From Silurus meridionalis (taxonomy: Eukaryota > Chordata > Actinopteri > Siluriformes > Siluridae), in NCBI RefSeq assembly GCF_014805685.1, contig NC_060887.1, positions 31,980,463-32,044,462 of the forward strand: a stretch of DNA of 64,000 bases, given 5' to 3'. Below the pieces are notes generated by a model. It made no database searches, was not told the origin of the DNA, and saw nothing but the letters and a program-made list of their open reading frames with translations. Shown in pieces: positions 1 through 13,374 of this stretch (position 1 is its first letter; each line of letters opens with the position of its first letter). Made by a program: the position numbers and the translations under genes.

Positions 1-325
1 AAGGATCAACATCTTTTATATGACGTCTGAACAATATTTACAGCAATAAATGTGATCAGCTCCTTATCTACCCTCTGGTTATTGAGCTAGCTTTCATGGC
101 TAACCCTCTGGATATCTGCTCTAATCGTATTAGCCTAACACAAGGGGACTTGTCTAAATGTGCATCTGACAAACGTGCAGAAAAGGAGGACAGGAAAGAT
201 ACACCTCCAGGCTCATTAGCTCTGATTCAGGAGGTCTGCAAAGCGTAACTGATTTTCGAACTAATAATCAAGCTCCAGATGAGGCCAATGATTCAGCTTC
301 TGTTTCAGAAACACACAAACACTCT

Positions 326-360
326 CTCTCTCTCTCTCTCTCTCACTCACACACACACAC
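326..360. repeat. CT/CA dinucleotide run
   Basis: CT repeats pass into CA repeats. Confidence 0.95.
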
Positions 361-746
361 TTTGAGATAGCTATCTTGCTTAACATGAGGTTTAATTACA
401 ATGATTTTTACTATCCACTTTATACTAAAGCTACTGAGACACAAGCTTGCTGTAAGTCTAGACTGGTGAACACTTGACATATTTTCCTCAGTATTCCGGT
501 CAAAACTGATATACAATAAACTGGTATAGCAGTGCAAACTTTGGCCTGATAAAACCTGCCTGTTTATGGGTTTATTACAAATCTGAATCACCACAGCCCT
601 CATTTTATGTATATTCCTCAGTGTCATGACCCCAGACACAATAACACTTACAACATGCTAAAGTTTGTGTGATAACCACAACTTGCACAACTTCACTAAC
701 ATGAATCACTGCAATAGCCTTCACATTACCTCAGTGCAATGACCAC

Positions 747-931
<185 letters not shown>

Positions 932-1694
932 ATAACCATAGTTAAACAAACTCTTAGAGCATATTAACCACTAGCTGCTCTCTGTGCTAGCTTGTGTTCA
1001 CCATGTAATGACCACTGGCACACAAATACCTTATACAGCATTTGAAACTTTGCCGGCTATGTGTGTTAAACAGGAGTTTGATTATGAATGCATTTATCAA
1101 AACCCAAAACCATGATGTGATGTAGCTCACTGTCTTTTTTTTTTTGTATTTGTATTTATTTATTATTTTACATCTGTATTAATGTAAATTTGGGCTAAAT
1201 TCAAAATATACTACATACAACAAATCTGAACAAAGCAAACTAAACTCCACTCTGAATTCAACCTGTTAGCGCAGCATCAGTGCTAACTCATTAGCAATTA
1301 GCAACTCCGTTTTTTATTTTTATTTTTTTAATTTTATCTTAATTACTTGGATATTTTCAAAAGATTTTTTAAATTACAGCCAGAATTATGCCCTGGGCAT
1401 TTTTTTTGTACTGCATTTTTTTTTTTTCGTAATTAATATATTTGAATATGTTACATATTTCCTGTTAAATCAATTCAACATTTTATTGCAGTCAAAGTTT
1501 TGCCTGTTTGAGGAATGTCAGTAAATGAAAAATCAAGCCGAGGAATATTAAATAAAATGCCTTCAGGCACCATAAACAAACTCTTGAAACTTTCACCCAC
1601 ACCCAGCAAACAGATTGAGGAATGAGCCTCAGAGATTTTGAAGGGATATTCAGATTCAGAAACTTCCCTCCCACTCCTAGACTGGGATCTCATG

Positions 1695-1695
<1 letters not shown>

Positions 1696-1753
<58 letters not shown>
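1696..1753. repeat. (CA)n microsatellite
   Basis: About 29 uninterrupted CA units. Confidence 0.99.
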
Positions 1754-1757
<4 letters not shown>

Positions 1758-3587
1758 CAGGAGCTCAGTGAATGATCAAAGGGACTTGTGCTGCCCCTCA
1801 CCTGGAGTTCTGCTCTCACTGCTGCTGTTCACCAACAACATTGATCTATTCTTGATCACAGTTCTATAATCATTTCTGACTACAGTCTCGCTTCCTCCCT
1901 CCCTCCCTCCCTTCTTCTTTCTGACCTAATTTCATCGAACCCAGGAGAGGCCGACTCGTCTCCCCAAACATTCACACACACAATTCAACACTCAATCTGC
2001 TGTGTAGCACTGCAAACACACAAACAAAATGTTTTATAAATAGCACCTACATTACCATATTGCACTGCTTTATTCATGGCATGCTCCTACACACTCCCTC
2101 ATAACCTTGTTTTTACACTTTTACTTTTTTTCCCCTCGTCCTTTTGTGTGCGTCTGCATCATAACCTACATGTCAGATTGGTTTATTGAGGTTGTTTGTC
2201 CTATCTGCTTTTTTTTCCTTTCTGGGTTGTAAAACATAGCATTGTGGCCTGATAAAAGGTGGCCCAGACACAGGAAAAATGACTAAAACATTCCTTCATA
2301 CGGACCAGGCTTGTCTATAAGATGGGATCTAATATATGGCACAACATGCCATTAAAAAGCCATTAACCAGGCTTAGGTTTATACAGTTTTGCTCATCCAT
2401 CACACAAAAAATACAATATTTGCAGAGTGAAGTATGTAAGGTTTTGTTTGGCTGAAGCAAATCTCATTCAATGGAAATCTCCTTCTGTAGGATTGTCATT
2501 TTACTCCAATAGGTTTCATATGGATGAAGTAAAGCAATGCAGAGCATTCACTTTAACAGTGAACAGGAAAAAATACAGCACTTTCAGTCAGACAATGGAT
2601 AAAACAAAGAAAGAAGGAAAGTGGGAGAGGATGAAAAGGAGAAAGGAAAGGGACGGAAAGGAAAGCAAAGATATAAACAAAACAGAGAAAGACAGACATA
2701 AATACGATAACAAAAACAAACCTTGAGGACATATATACCGACAGGAAAAAGACAGACGGAAAGACTATGATACAGAAAGACAGGAATGAAGGATAGAACA
2801 GAGGTAAACAAATAAACATACAAAGAAATAGACAGGCCTAATGGATACTATGATAATAAAAAATAAAAAACACGTAAAGAAATAAGAAGACAGTAATACA
2901 TAAATGAGAAAGACCGACACATGCAGCATTCTCGTCGGCTCAGTAAATCAGCTGGGAGGTGCCCTGAATGTCATGAATGACTGACAGCGCCTCTGTGTTT
3001 TATTTCAATAACTTTGATGAACAGAGTGAGAAACGCAAGCAAGGAGAAAGAGGAAAAGAGGGAGAGAGATCACAGGCCAATGATCAATTGTATTATGCTG
3101 ATAGACAGGTGATTTTGTGGAAGTACACACACCTAATCGTTTAAAAGTGTTTATTAAAATTTGTGAAAGGGGAGTCATGAGGAGAGGTGAGGAGCTATGA
3201 ATCTACACAACTGCATCTTTTACACACAAGCCCACGGCTTTACAACCACCTGTTACACGACAAGCTCAAAACATATAAACAGGAAAAATAGCAGGAGGTT
3301 AAAACACTGCGTTCTGATTTTATGTGTAAAACTCAACCTCTAGTTGCAGCAATGGGCCCGGAACAGTCATAATGTTGCCTCTAGTGGTGAGAATGAAGTA
3401 TTGCAGGCTGAGAGGAGCTGGAGATTTGACATCACAGACCTAGTATTTCTGACATTACAAACCAAAAATATAACGATATAAAGTGCATGCCTGTCACTCT
3501 ATATTTAGTGTAATTACAGCTGCAATTTGGCAGCAGTGTGACTTCAGATTTGAGTATTATTCAGAGATTAAATTCATTCATTCCTTT

Positions 3588-3780
3588 TTATTTGTAGAGC
3601 ACTTAACAGTGGACATTGTCTCAAAACAGCTTTACAGCGATAAAGTGGGTATAAAGTTGCATAAAAGAGTCCAAAAGTTTAGTCCCTGTAAGATTGTTCC
3701 TTATACTTATTCTGTATAAAGGTAAACCTCTAAAAAAATAAAGTTGATCACTAATGAGCGAGCCAGTGGTGACTGATAAA
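3588..3780. repeat. Common fish interspersed repeat fragment
   Basis: The strings AACAGTGGACATTGTCTCAA, AACAGCTTTACAGCGATAA and, further on, CACTAATGAGCGAGCCAGTG occur in this order in an interspersed repeat I associate with fish genomes, particularly catfishes. I cannot name the family. No coding content. Confidence 0.5.
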
Positions 3781-4424
3781 CTGTTTTTTCAATCTGTACC
3801 TCTATTCATCAAATCAGACAAACCAACCTGTATACATCATTATAATCATTAAGATGAATCATCATTATTTTGATTCAGGCTGCAGGCATGGATTAACTAA
3901 AAAAAAATTCTACTAATGCATGGCTTCTACAGCAGAATATAGTACTCTCATAACTCATGGAAGGTTTATACATTATTGCTAATAATTTAGTTTTGCCTAT
4001 GTAACCTAACACAGGGTTCACCACATAAGGTCTATACATCACCTAGAGCCAGAACCACTGTGGCATGAGTGACCAGTCTTTCTGCCTGAATAATAAGTGT
4101 GTGTGAGAGATTTCTGTCTGGATTTTAAAACTGGAATTCACCAGTTTGACTAATCAGCTTTGGACTCAATATTCAGCATCACTACAAAATTAATAGAGGG
4201 AGAGGAAGAGGGGGAGGGAGAGAAGGAAGGGGGAGAGAGAGTCTTATTTTCCATATTACCCTTGCTTCATTTCAGTGTTATGAAAAGGCCTGACCCCTAC
4301 TAAAGTCTGTAGAGCCTGTCTATAGAGCTCAGTCAGCTGAAAAAGCCATATATTCCATATTAATGACTGGATCATTATTTGTATTATTATTTTACTTAGT
4401 TGCCTCATTACAGTTAACCTCTAG

Positions 4425-4425
<1 letters not shown>

Positions 4426-4492
<67 letters not shown>
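4426..4492. repeat. (GT)n microsatellite
   Basis: About 33 uninterrupted GT units. Confidence 0.99.
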
Positions 4493-4494
<2 letters not shown>

Positions 4495-5963
4495 ACGTGA
4501 CGGAGAGAAAAAACAAGCATCACTGAATATCTGCTCATACTGTATAAGACAGAGGGGGAGTGAGAATTCTGGAAAGTAAAAGATAATTTATCAGCACCAA
4601 AGCCTTAGAGATAAAATTAGTTTTAATATCATGCCCATTTTTATCACACGTGAGGGACAGAAGATGAATTTTGTGCAATGCAAATTTGTAAACCTGTCAG
4701 TACTAGACTAGACTAGACTGACACGTACGAGGTCAAACTCTTTTCGAAATACATGCATATCATATACACGTATAAAAGACAGACACACATGCACGCATGT
4801 TCCTTCCTTAGACACTAAACGTCTTGAGCTAAGATTATCTGTGGAATATAAGAACTAATGAGCACTGGATAAGTGTAGGAGCGCGACTGCACCATCAACA
4901 CTACAGACATTGCAAAAAAATATATATATATTATACAATTTAAAAACTGATGTGAGCAGCATTTTCTTGTATATTTTTGTACATTTTTATGTAGAAATGG
5001 TAACACTGAGCCTAACTATACCTTTCGACGCAAGTGTAAGAAGATATTATTATTGGTCGAGTGACATTTGATTCCAAATTATAGACAGCAGTATCACAAA
5101 CCTCAAACCCGTATATGATTTAGACATGCAGTGCGCATGATACGAAACTGGAAGCTATTATCTAAACCTTGTAGTTCTGATGCAACACCAAACAAGCACT
5201 TTGAAAATGAAATAAGTGGAAAATTGTGCACATTTAATTTTATTCGATGGACTCTTCCCGTAAATTATTAAGGACACGGCTGATTTAAAATGGTACAATT
5301 ATGTGGTCAGAAAACACATCCAGCTGCAGATTCTCTTAGTTCTCAGAGTCTCGTCATCAGAGCGTTATGCGTAGCTCTGAGTATGGTGAGATGGCACTTT
5401 TACCCAAGTCTGAGCACTCAAAGATCCTCAGAAGAACCCATCAACAAGGACAAGAAGAAGAAAGAACATTTGCCTGTCTTTATTTGTGGTGATTTGCATG
5501 CTGCTTGAGCCAATCAGCATGTAAACCTAATTATGGTGATTGAGTTAGAGTTTTAAAGCAGCCTCTCCGTCACTAGACCTTTTCAGCCACTATGCATGAC
5601 ATCACAGCTCCATTAGGGACAGTCAATAGAAAAGCGTCCCATAGTTCTTCCACACGCACACAGAAAAACACTAACACAATATTTTACTAGCAATCAGGCA
5701 TCATTAAATGGAATGGATGCCTGGGCTCTTGGATTTTATTAGGCTTTTTGGTGAAATCACAGACAGCAGTGCGCAGGCTGATTACCTCCTTTGTCTCTGT
5801 GGAGTTATTAATGCTGACAGCAGCTACAGTGGAGCCTGATGCATCCCCACCAGCCTTATGGGCTATATTCAGTAAGATGGGAATAAGATGGGCTTGGTGT
5901 TTTATCTTCTAGTTCATCTACAGTCAGTCTCATTCATTACAAAATAAGAACGCATATTATATA

Positions 5964-6642
<679 letters not shown>

Positions 6643-6956
6643 GTATATGCGTTCTTATTTTGTAATAAATTTGTAATGAAATTTCTTTGCATCACTACAA
6701 TGACAATAAAATCTCTACGTATTCAGGACCAAAGGTCAGCCACCGAGTACCTTGATATGTTTTTCCTTTCGCTTTGAGAACTTCCACACTTGGTCATCAC
6801 AAAAAAGTGGAAGTGGCAACGGCTTACTAGTAGCAGTAGTTGAACCACTACTTTCGGTCAGTAAAAAAAAAAAAGCAAGATGTTCACATTCGAGTCAAAA
6901 CTCTAGAAATGCATCACACAGTATGTTTGTATTCGATTTCTGCCATTAACAACATG

Positions 6957-7298
6957 TACACCGATCAGTCTTAATGTTACAACAATATGAGCGGTGACAT
7001 GAACACTGATTATTTCTTCGTCATGGCACCTGTTAGTAAGTGGGATATATTAGGCAGCAGGTGAACATTTTGCCCTCAAAGTTGACTTGCGTAAAGATTT
7101 GGGCCAGATTGTGATGTCTAGACGACTGGATCAGAGCATTTCCAAAACTGCAGGTCTTGTGGGATGTTCCTGGTCTGCAGTGGTCAGTATTTATCAAAAG
7201 TGGTTCAAGGAAGTAACAGCGGTGAACCGGTGACAGGTTTGTGGGTGACCGAGGATCATTGATGCACGTGGGGAGCGATGTTATGCCTGATCGGTGTA
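6957..7298 (+). mobile_element. Short deleted Tc1-like element (N-terminal half)
   Basis: Ends carry the inverted repeat TACACCGATCAG (6957-6968) and its complement (7287-7298). The interior reads, with breaks, as the N-terminal helix-turn-helix part of a fish Tc1-like transposase: [19 protein letters not shown] followed by [10 protein letters not shown]. The sequence then jumps straight to the 3' terminus, so the catalytic domain is deleted. It is non-autonomous. A second remnant of what looks like the same family is at 43332-43510. Confidence 0.82.
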
Positions 7299-9270
7299 TA
7301 TGATAATTGAAGGAAAGAAAAAAATATAATAGTCACAACAAACATACCATAAAATAGTCATAATAATAAAAGTCAGAACAATCAGTTTGACCTGAACATG
7401 TACATAATTCCCAGGGGTCCTGCACACAACAATATGATTCTCATAGCTGAGAGTCTTAAAGAAATCACCTGTGAACTGATCATAATGACTGTCCAGGTTT
7501 AACAGACATACTGTATGTTCAGGATTATTATGCAGGCTGAATATTTACCTCACTAAGAAGTTTCTGTCTCTCAAAAAATTACTACATAATAATGTGCATT
7601 AACCAAATCAAATACCAATCTACTCAGTACTCTTCTCTTACATAGGTGAAATGTTCCATAGTGTAAAATCTCTTCTTGTGGCACCTTTATATGGTTGACA
7701 TGTGCAGCAATTTGGTCTCAATATGCTAATTTTGTTAAATATATGTATATTAGTTCAAAAGAAAAGTCCTTCTTGTAGACTTCTTGTAGAATGCTATTCG
7801 TCAGGGATTTCATATCTATTTGGTAATCTTTAGTAAATTTCTATTAAAATGGCAGCGCTGCTTTACACACTGAGAAACATGTCATTTCTCACTTCCTTGC
7901 TTGTGTTCATTACACTAAGGCCGCCTGAGTGATCAGATTTACGGCTTGCAGCTCGAAGGATGAGGGATTGCGGTGACAATAGCGGGAAATGACAAAAAAG
8001 AAGCGCAGTTACGAGCTCCGAAAATAACAAACTAATGCGATTCTCTCTAAGGATGAGGGATTGGAGCTGGGGAGCGATGGACAATAGGGAAATTAATTAC
8101 AGCTCCAGTACACAAACAGTGCAGTTCAGTGCTGACCAGGTTTGTGTTCGGAGGGGTCGTATTAATTCATACTGATCGCATACCATTCACGCTGAAGAAA
8201 GACACAACACTCCTAGCGAGCCGAATGATTTGATTTGAGTTTGACTGAGGACGGGAATCTACCCGCACATGGTAAGATAATTGACTTTTAAACATGCTGA
8301 GATCAATCATTAGCCTTTGATTCTTTTCACTTGTGCAACCTGAGTCAAGCCATTTTCGTATATATCCTCCAACTACTTCCACAGTTGTGTAAAAAAGCAG
8401 CGGGTCCATCTGTGTGACAGATTTGATGGGAGTGTCAGAGTGATGTGTGTGAAGGCCTCCTACCTGCTGCTCCGTCCACACCTTGTCAACGCCAACTCAG
8501 TGTGAGGCGAAAGTGTGTTTATGTAAATGTGTGTGTGCGTGTAAGAGAGAGAGAGAGGCAGGGCTCTGTCAGAAATATTTAAATTTCAAAAAAACTGCAA
8601 TAGAACAACAATGCACACAAAAAACAACATGCCGCCCTGAAATGTTTACTCTCTTTAAATAAGTTACTTTGGCCACAATATTAGGAACAGTGAGACCCAT
8701 GAGACAAGCTGGCAGGTTTTAATTTCCTTGCAAGGGTTCAGTTCAAGCACCAAAACTACTGGTCTTGAATCAAACAAATTAAAGTCATGGTTTGAATGGT
8801 ATCATCATGACTATACCTCTAGTTCACTTCCTGACTGCCATTAAATATAAGAAGTGGATGGATTATGATTACTGGTGAAACTAAATGTTGCTGCTCTAAG
8901 TTAGCTGGAAGACTGGAAGTCTTACTGAAACTGTAGGTTTCCAAAAAGAAAATTACTAACATTAACAATCTCACAGAAAGGAAGGGAAGAAATGATGAAT
9001 GTTACCACAAAAATCTTTTTTTTTTTCTCAGCATGACGCAAAAGTAACCTACATCCGATGTCCTTTTCCCTTCAGTGAGCTGCATTTTCAGCTGAGTGAA
9101 ATGTATTTGTCTTTAGCTAAAATATTTAAAGGAATCAAAAATCATTAATATGACAAATGAATTGATGTTGGAACCTGTTCAAATAATAACTAATGGTATG
9201 CACCACTAGAACATTCACCAGGACTATCAGTTGTGTTATAGTTTCAGGAAACTAGTATTTAGTAGCATTA

Positions 9271-9407
9271 ATGGAAGGATTTTCCAGACAACATTCAAAA
9301 GGAACTGCAAACTGTAGTTCACAATTTATGCGTCCGCATATGGAAAGCGCAGTTGCAAAATACAATTTGCAAATTCCTTTTGAATATTGTCTGGAATATC
9401 CCTCCAT
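9271..9407. repeat. Long imperfect hairpin (47-bp arms)
   Basis: The left arm (9271-9317) and right arm (9361-9407) are reverse complements with only about six differences by eye, sharing TTCCAGACAA and ATTCAAAAGGA. The 43-nt centre contains a second perfect small stem, TATGCG-TC-CGCATA (9327-9340). It could be a short palindromic MITE or a transcribed foldback; no transposase is present. Confidence 0.8.
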
Positions 9408-11991
9408 AAGTTTTATTTATATAACTGCTTCTCGGTTCTACGACCCGTTCCTGATAAAAGTTAAATTTTATAACTGTTCAAACTGCTCTCTTATCAACAG
9501 TTTTTCAGATCTCTACCCAAAAATATGCAGACACATAATTCACAGACAAAATACTTTTGCGCCAGCGCCCACAGATACACAAAACCTGACTTTCGGCAAC
9601 CTTTGGTCTGCAGCCCGAGCAAGGAGAAGGAGAAGCCTGGAGTCTCTATGACATCCAAACATGCAACAAGAGCAAAGAGCAAATCTGGTCCAAAACAAGC
9701 AGGAAATGTAATATCAGATAGAAAGGAGAAAGTGAGGCAGAAAGAAAAGGAAAGAGAGGAAAGTATTCAGATATTGGCTGGAGCCCCTGCCCTATTCCAT
9801 CAGCTGCTTTTTCAATTGCATTTACCCCAGTTCTGTTTTTTGGGGGGGCATGTGAGCCCTGTGAGATGCGAGATGAAAGAGGAGATGTTATGCTGGGAGT
9901 CTGTGATTACACTAGTGAATTGGGTTATCCATCATTTGAAAACTGTCTAGTAGCTCTTATAAGTACAGTAGCTGAGGAAAAAATAGAAATACCAAGCAGT
10001 GACCCAGAAAAAAAGCCTTTCCACCCATATCTAATAAGCTCCTCTCAAGTAATATCCTGCACGCCACAAATCCTGGCGCATCAAGGCGCCACTTTCTTGT
10101 CATCTGTAATCAAATAAACGGAAAAGTATTTGCCTTGATGGGTCATATTTGCGACTATAGTAGAGGTAATAAGGAAGAAGTAGGACCATGCAATTTTCTT
10201 GAATTAACATCAGTTTAATAGTCTTCTATGAAGACTGCATAAGCCATAAATGTACAGCATCCTTTTCATGGGAATAGAGGAGGGATAATTCTGCAATGGC
10301 TTCCCTCTGCTATAGGAAAGACCAATTATATGCTGATAGTAGCTGTTTCATGATGTATGTGTGCTTACCAACAGTGTAAATATTGCATCATGTGTGTGAG
10401 AGTGTGTGTGTGATCAGTGAGGTTGGAGGCCTGATTACGGAGAGCCTGCAGAACAGATGCACGGAAGGAAAAGGAGAAAACGTGGCCTGCCTCACATTTG
10501 GTTTCTATTCATCTGGGCAGAAACATAAACGGCAGTATTCTCCACCAACATATCCCTCCATTTTTTTTTTTTCTCTCTTTCATCTTCCTGCAGGAAGTTC
10601 ATTAGGGCGAATATCACAGACTCAATTAAAGAACAATGAAGAAGCCGCTCTCCTGTGTGGGGCTTGTAATGAGGTCCTTCTTCGTTTCTCCACTGCTGAT
10701 TGTGTGTGCACATGGATGGAAGTGTCCACAAGCATTTGTTTGAACAAGTGCACATATTAAGTTCTTAAGTGTGTGTGTGTGTGTGTTTAAAGCATTGCCT
10801 CACCTTTCGGGCTGTTTGCTTTTCTAAATGAATGTAATGGTGCAATCGTAGGATAAATTGCCTGCCTCATGCTCCATCTCCTTGTACACATCCCAGAGGG
10901 CCTTCTCCAAAGCGGGGCAAAAAAAAAAATGAAAACAGGCGCGCCAGATAATTCACTCGCGTTTGCCTTGCAGATACTACTCACTATCAGCATATAACAC
11001 ACCAGATCAGAGACAGCAGCCTAAGTGCACAGTTTATACTGAGAAACTTTACAGAAAGCTAAGAAATGAACCTGAAATACACAAAAGGGTTATATTACAT
11101 GTTTATCATAAAATATGAGAAACTCTGAAGCCATTTACATTTGAAATATTTACATATTTTAACATTTTATTTATGTAGCTCAATCTTACTTTACAAAGTC
11201 AATCAAGAGAACATACTGCAAACAAAAAAGAAGGTAAAGATAATCACAATAACACTGTAAAAAAAATCAGAAAAGCACAAAGGCAAATTATATAACAAAG
11301 AGAGACAATTCAACAAATCACAACAATTATTATAAGGAATGATTATTGCTTCCAATCCAAAAACTAGAGAACAGTGGTGTATTGAATAGTCAAGTTGCCC
11401 ATACGGAAAGAGCATTCAGCACTAGAAGCATAAAGCAGCTCCAACTGTCTCACACAAAAAACATGTGCTAGTTTAAAGTGGCAGCGAAATGTCTCAAGCC
11501 GCAATGGCATGGCCATCAGTACTTTGACAGGATTGCACCTAGCAAGTTGCGCACGGTCAGCAAATTTGATACCATTGAAGGTGTGGCCATACACCCAGCA
11601 GCAAATCAACACCAAGCTAAAAATCTATCGAACATGACAGTAGCGTGGCAGGAGAAATAGTGCAAAGCAGGCAGAAAAAGTACAGTGCTGGGGACGGCCC
11701 CTATCTCAGAGGTAGGTAAACTATCAAAATCAGATGGAAAATCATGCCCTATTATGACTTTTATGTAAAAACCCAGTACTAATAGACATACCCAGACATA
11801 CTAACCTAAAATCTAAATGTGGAAGAGAGAGAGAGAGAGACACTTAATTTTTACCTTGAGTATGCTATTACAATTATTACAATTAGCCTTATCTACACAA
11901 ATGACATTAAGAACTTGTGCAAGTTGACATGCAGCATGTGTGTAAGTCCTATACAATTTCTCATACTTTCCAGACCCTGATGAGATTAAAT

Positions 11992-11994
<3 letters not shown>

Positions 11995-12050
<56 letters not shown>
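11995..12050. repeat. (CA)n microsatellite
   Basis: About 28 CA units; a short GA run lies upstream at about 11826-11840. Confidence 0.98.
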
Positions 12051-12053
<3 letters not shown>

Positions 12054-12419
12054 ATCTTAAATCTACCAATGAATTATTAACAAAATGCTATTTAAAAGAA
12101 AGCACTCCAAATGTGCCTCGGATTTAATGCTGGCGTAATTGAATTGAGAAGAAAATAATAATAAAATCACTATTACTATTAACATTTAATTCAGGGCTAA
12201 TTAAAGAATGCAAACAGAGATAATACAATGTGCCTCTGGTAATTTCATGGAAGGGGGGGAGGGGGGCTAATCTGTGAAAATGCTAAATGAAACTGAAGAA
12301 GAAAAAAAAAAACAATGTTCATGTAGAGAAAGCTTACCTACATTATAGCTTCACATCTACTATAATTCACTAAGAAGGTTTGGGATCATTACTAGCAAAA
12401 AAAAAAATGGTGGAGAATT

Positions 12420-12880
12420 AAATGACGCGCTGGAAGAGGACTATGGAGGACGACTAAACAGCTGGGAAACAGTTGAGGAATAGATGTGGGGGACAATGGA
12501 GTAGTAGTGGGTAGATATGACTATGGAAGGAGAGTGGATGTATGGGGAGATGCTAGAGGACTGTACAGATGGGAAGATTGAGAAGGTTTAGATGAATGAG
12601 ATGATGGAGTAGGACTGGAGAAATGGGAGGAAGGAGGAATAATAGGTTGGACTATGGAGAAGGGAAAGGTGAGTTAAAATGATGGAAGTGGAAATTGGAT
12701 TTATGGGATGGTGGAGGATTGGACAGATGAGATTATAAAGGAAGTGTGGAGGATGAAACTATGGAAAAGGAATGGATGGATGGAATAATTGGATAGATAG
12801 AAGTGTGAAATATATATGATTGTGCCAATGGCTTGTTCAAGGACAGATTAAGGATTGAAGGATGGACAAAGACTGGATGG
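12420..12880. repeat. Degenerate TGGA/GGA-rich zone
   Basis: The plus strand is strongly enriched in G and A with recurring TATGGA, GGATGGA and GGAGGA words and few C residues, as expected of a decayed (TGGA)n expansion. No coding content. Confidence 0.6.
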
Positions 12881-13316
12881 ACGGATTAGAGTAATTGGAA
12901 AAAATGAGTAGTGCAGAATGTACAAAATGATTCAGACACAATGTTATTACATGTAATTGCACATGTTTTCACCATACAAACAGCACTGAGAGGAAAAAAA
13001 AAAAGAAATGATGATGATGATGCAGAGAACAACCAGTAATGTTGACATCAGCACTGCAGGTAAGAGGAACGAATGCAGATATATAAAGTATGTTTGTGTC
13101 TGAGGGATTACCACCCCCTTCTCTCTCTCTCTCTCTGCCTAACAGCAACTAAACCCACAATATAAACAGCTTCACACCAGATGAAAGCCAAGACCTGAAA
13201 GGTACCTGCGGCTTATAATCCAATTTCAGCACCATGCAAAGTCAGGTGGAAGTGGATTTAGAAGCGAGCGAGAAGGAAAAGTTGTTGAGTGCCAGGGAGA
13301 CAGACTGAGAAAGACC

Positions 13317-13317
<1 letters not shown>

Positions 13318-13369
<52 letters not shown>
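13318..13369. repeat. (GA)n microsatellite
   Basis: Mostly uninterrupted GA units, with GAGACAGA variants at the left. A second short GA run is at 13817-13841. Confidence 0.98.

Positions 13370-13374
<5 letters not shown>

Noticed and set aside
2590..2900. Lys/Glu-rich open frame (2427-2726) in a purine-rich stretch
   Set aside because: Low-complexity GAAA/GACA sequence; the charged residues follow from composition alone.
9271..9651. 126-codon open frame starting at the 9.3-kb hairpin
   Set aside because: It begins inside the palindrome, has no recognisable domain and overlaps another equally featureless frame. The hairpin explains the sequence better.
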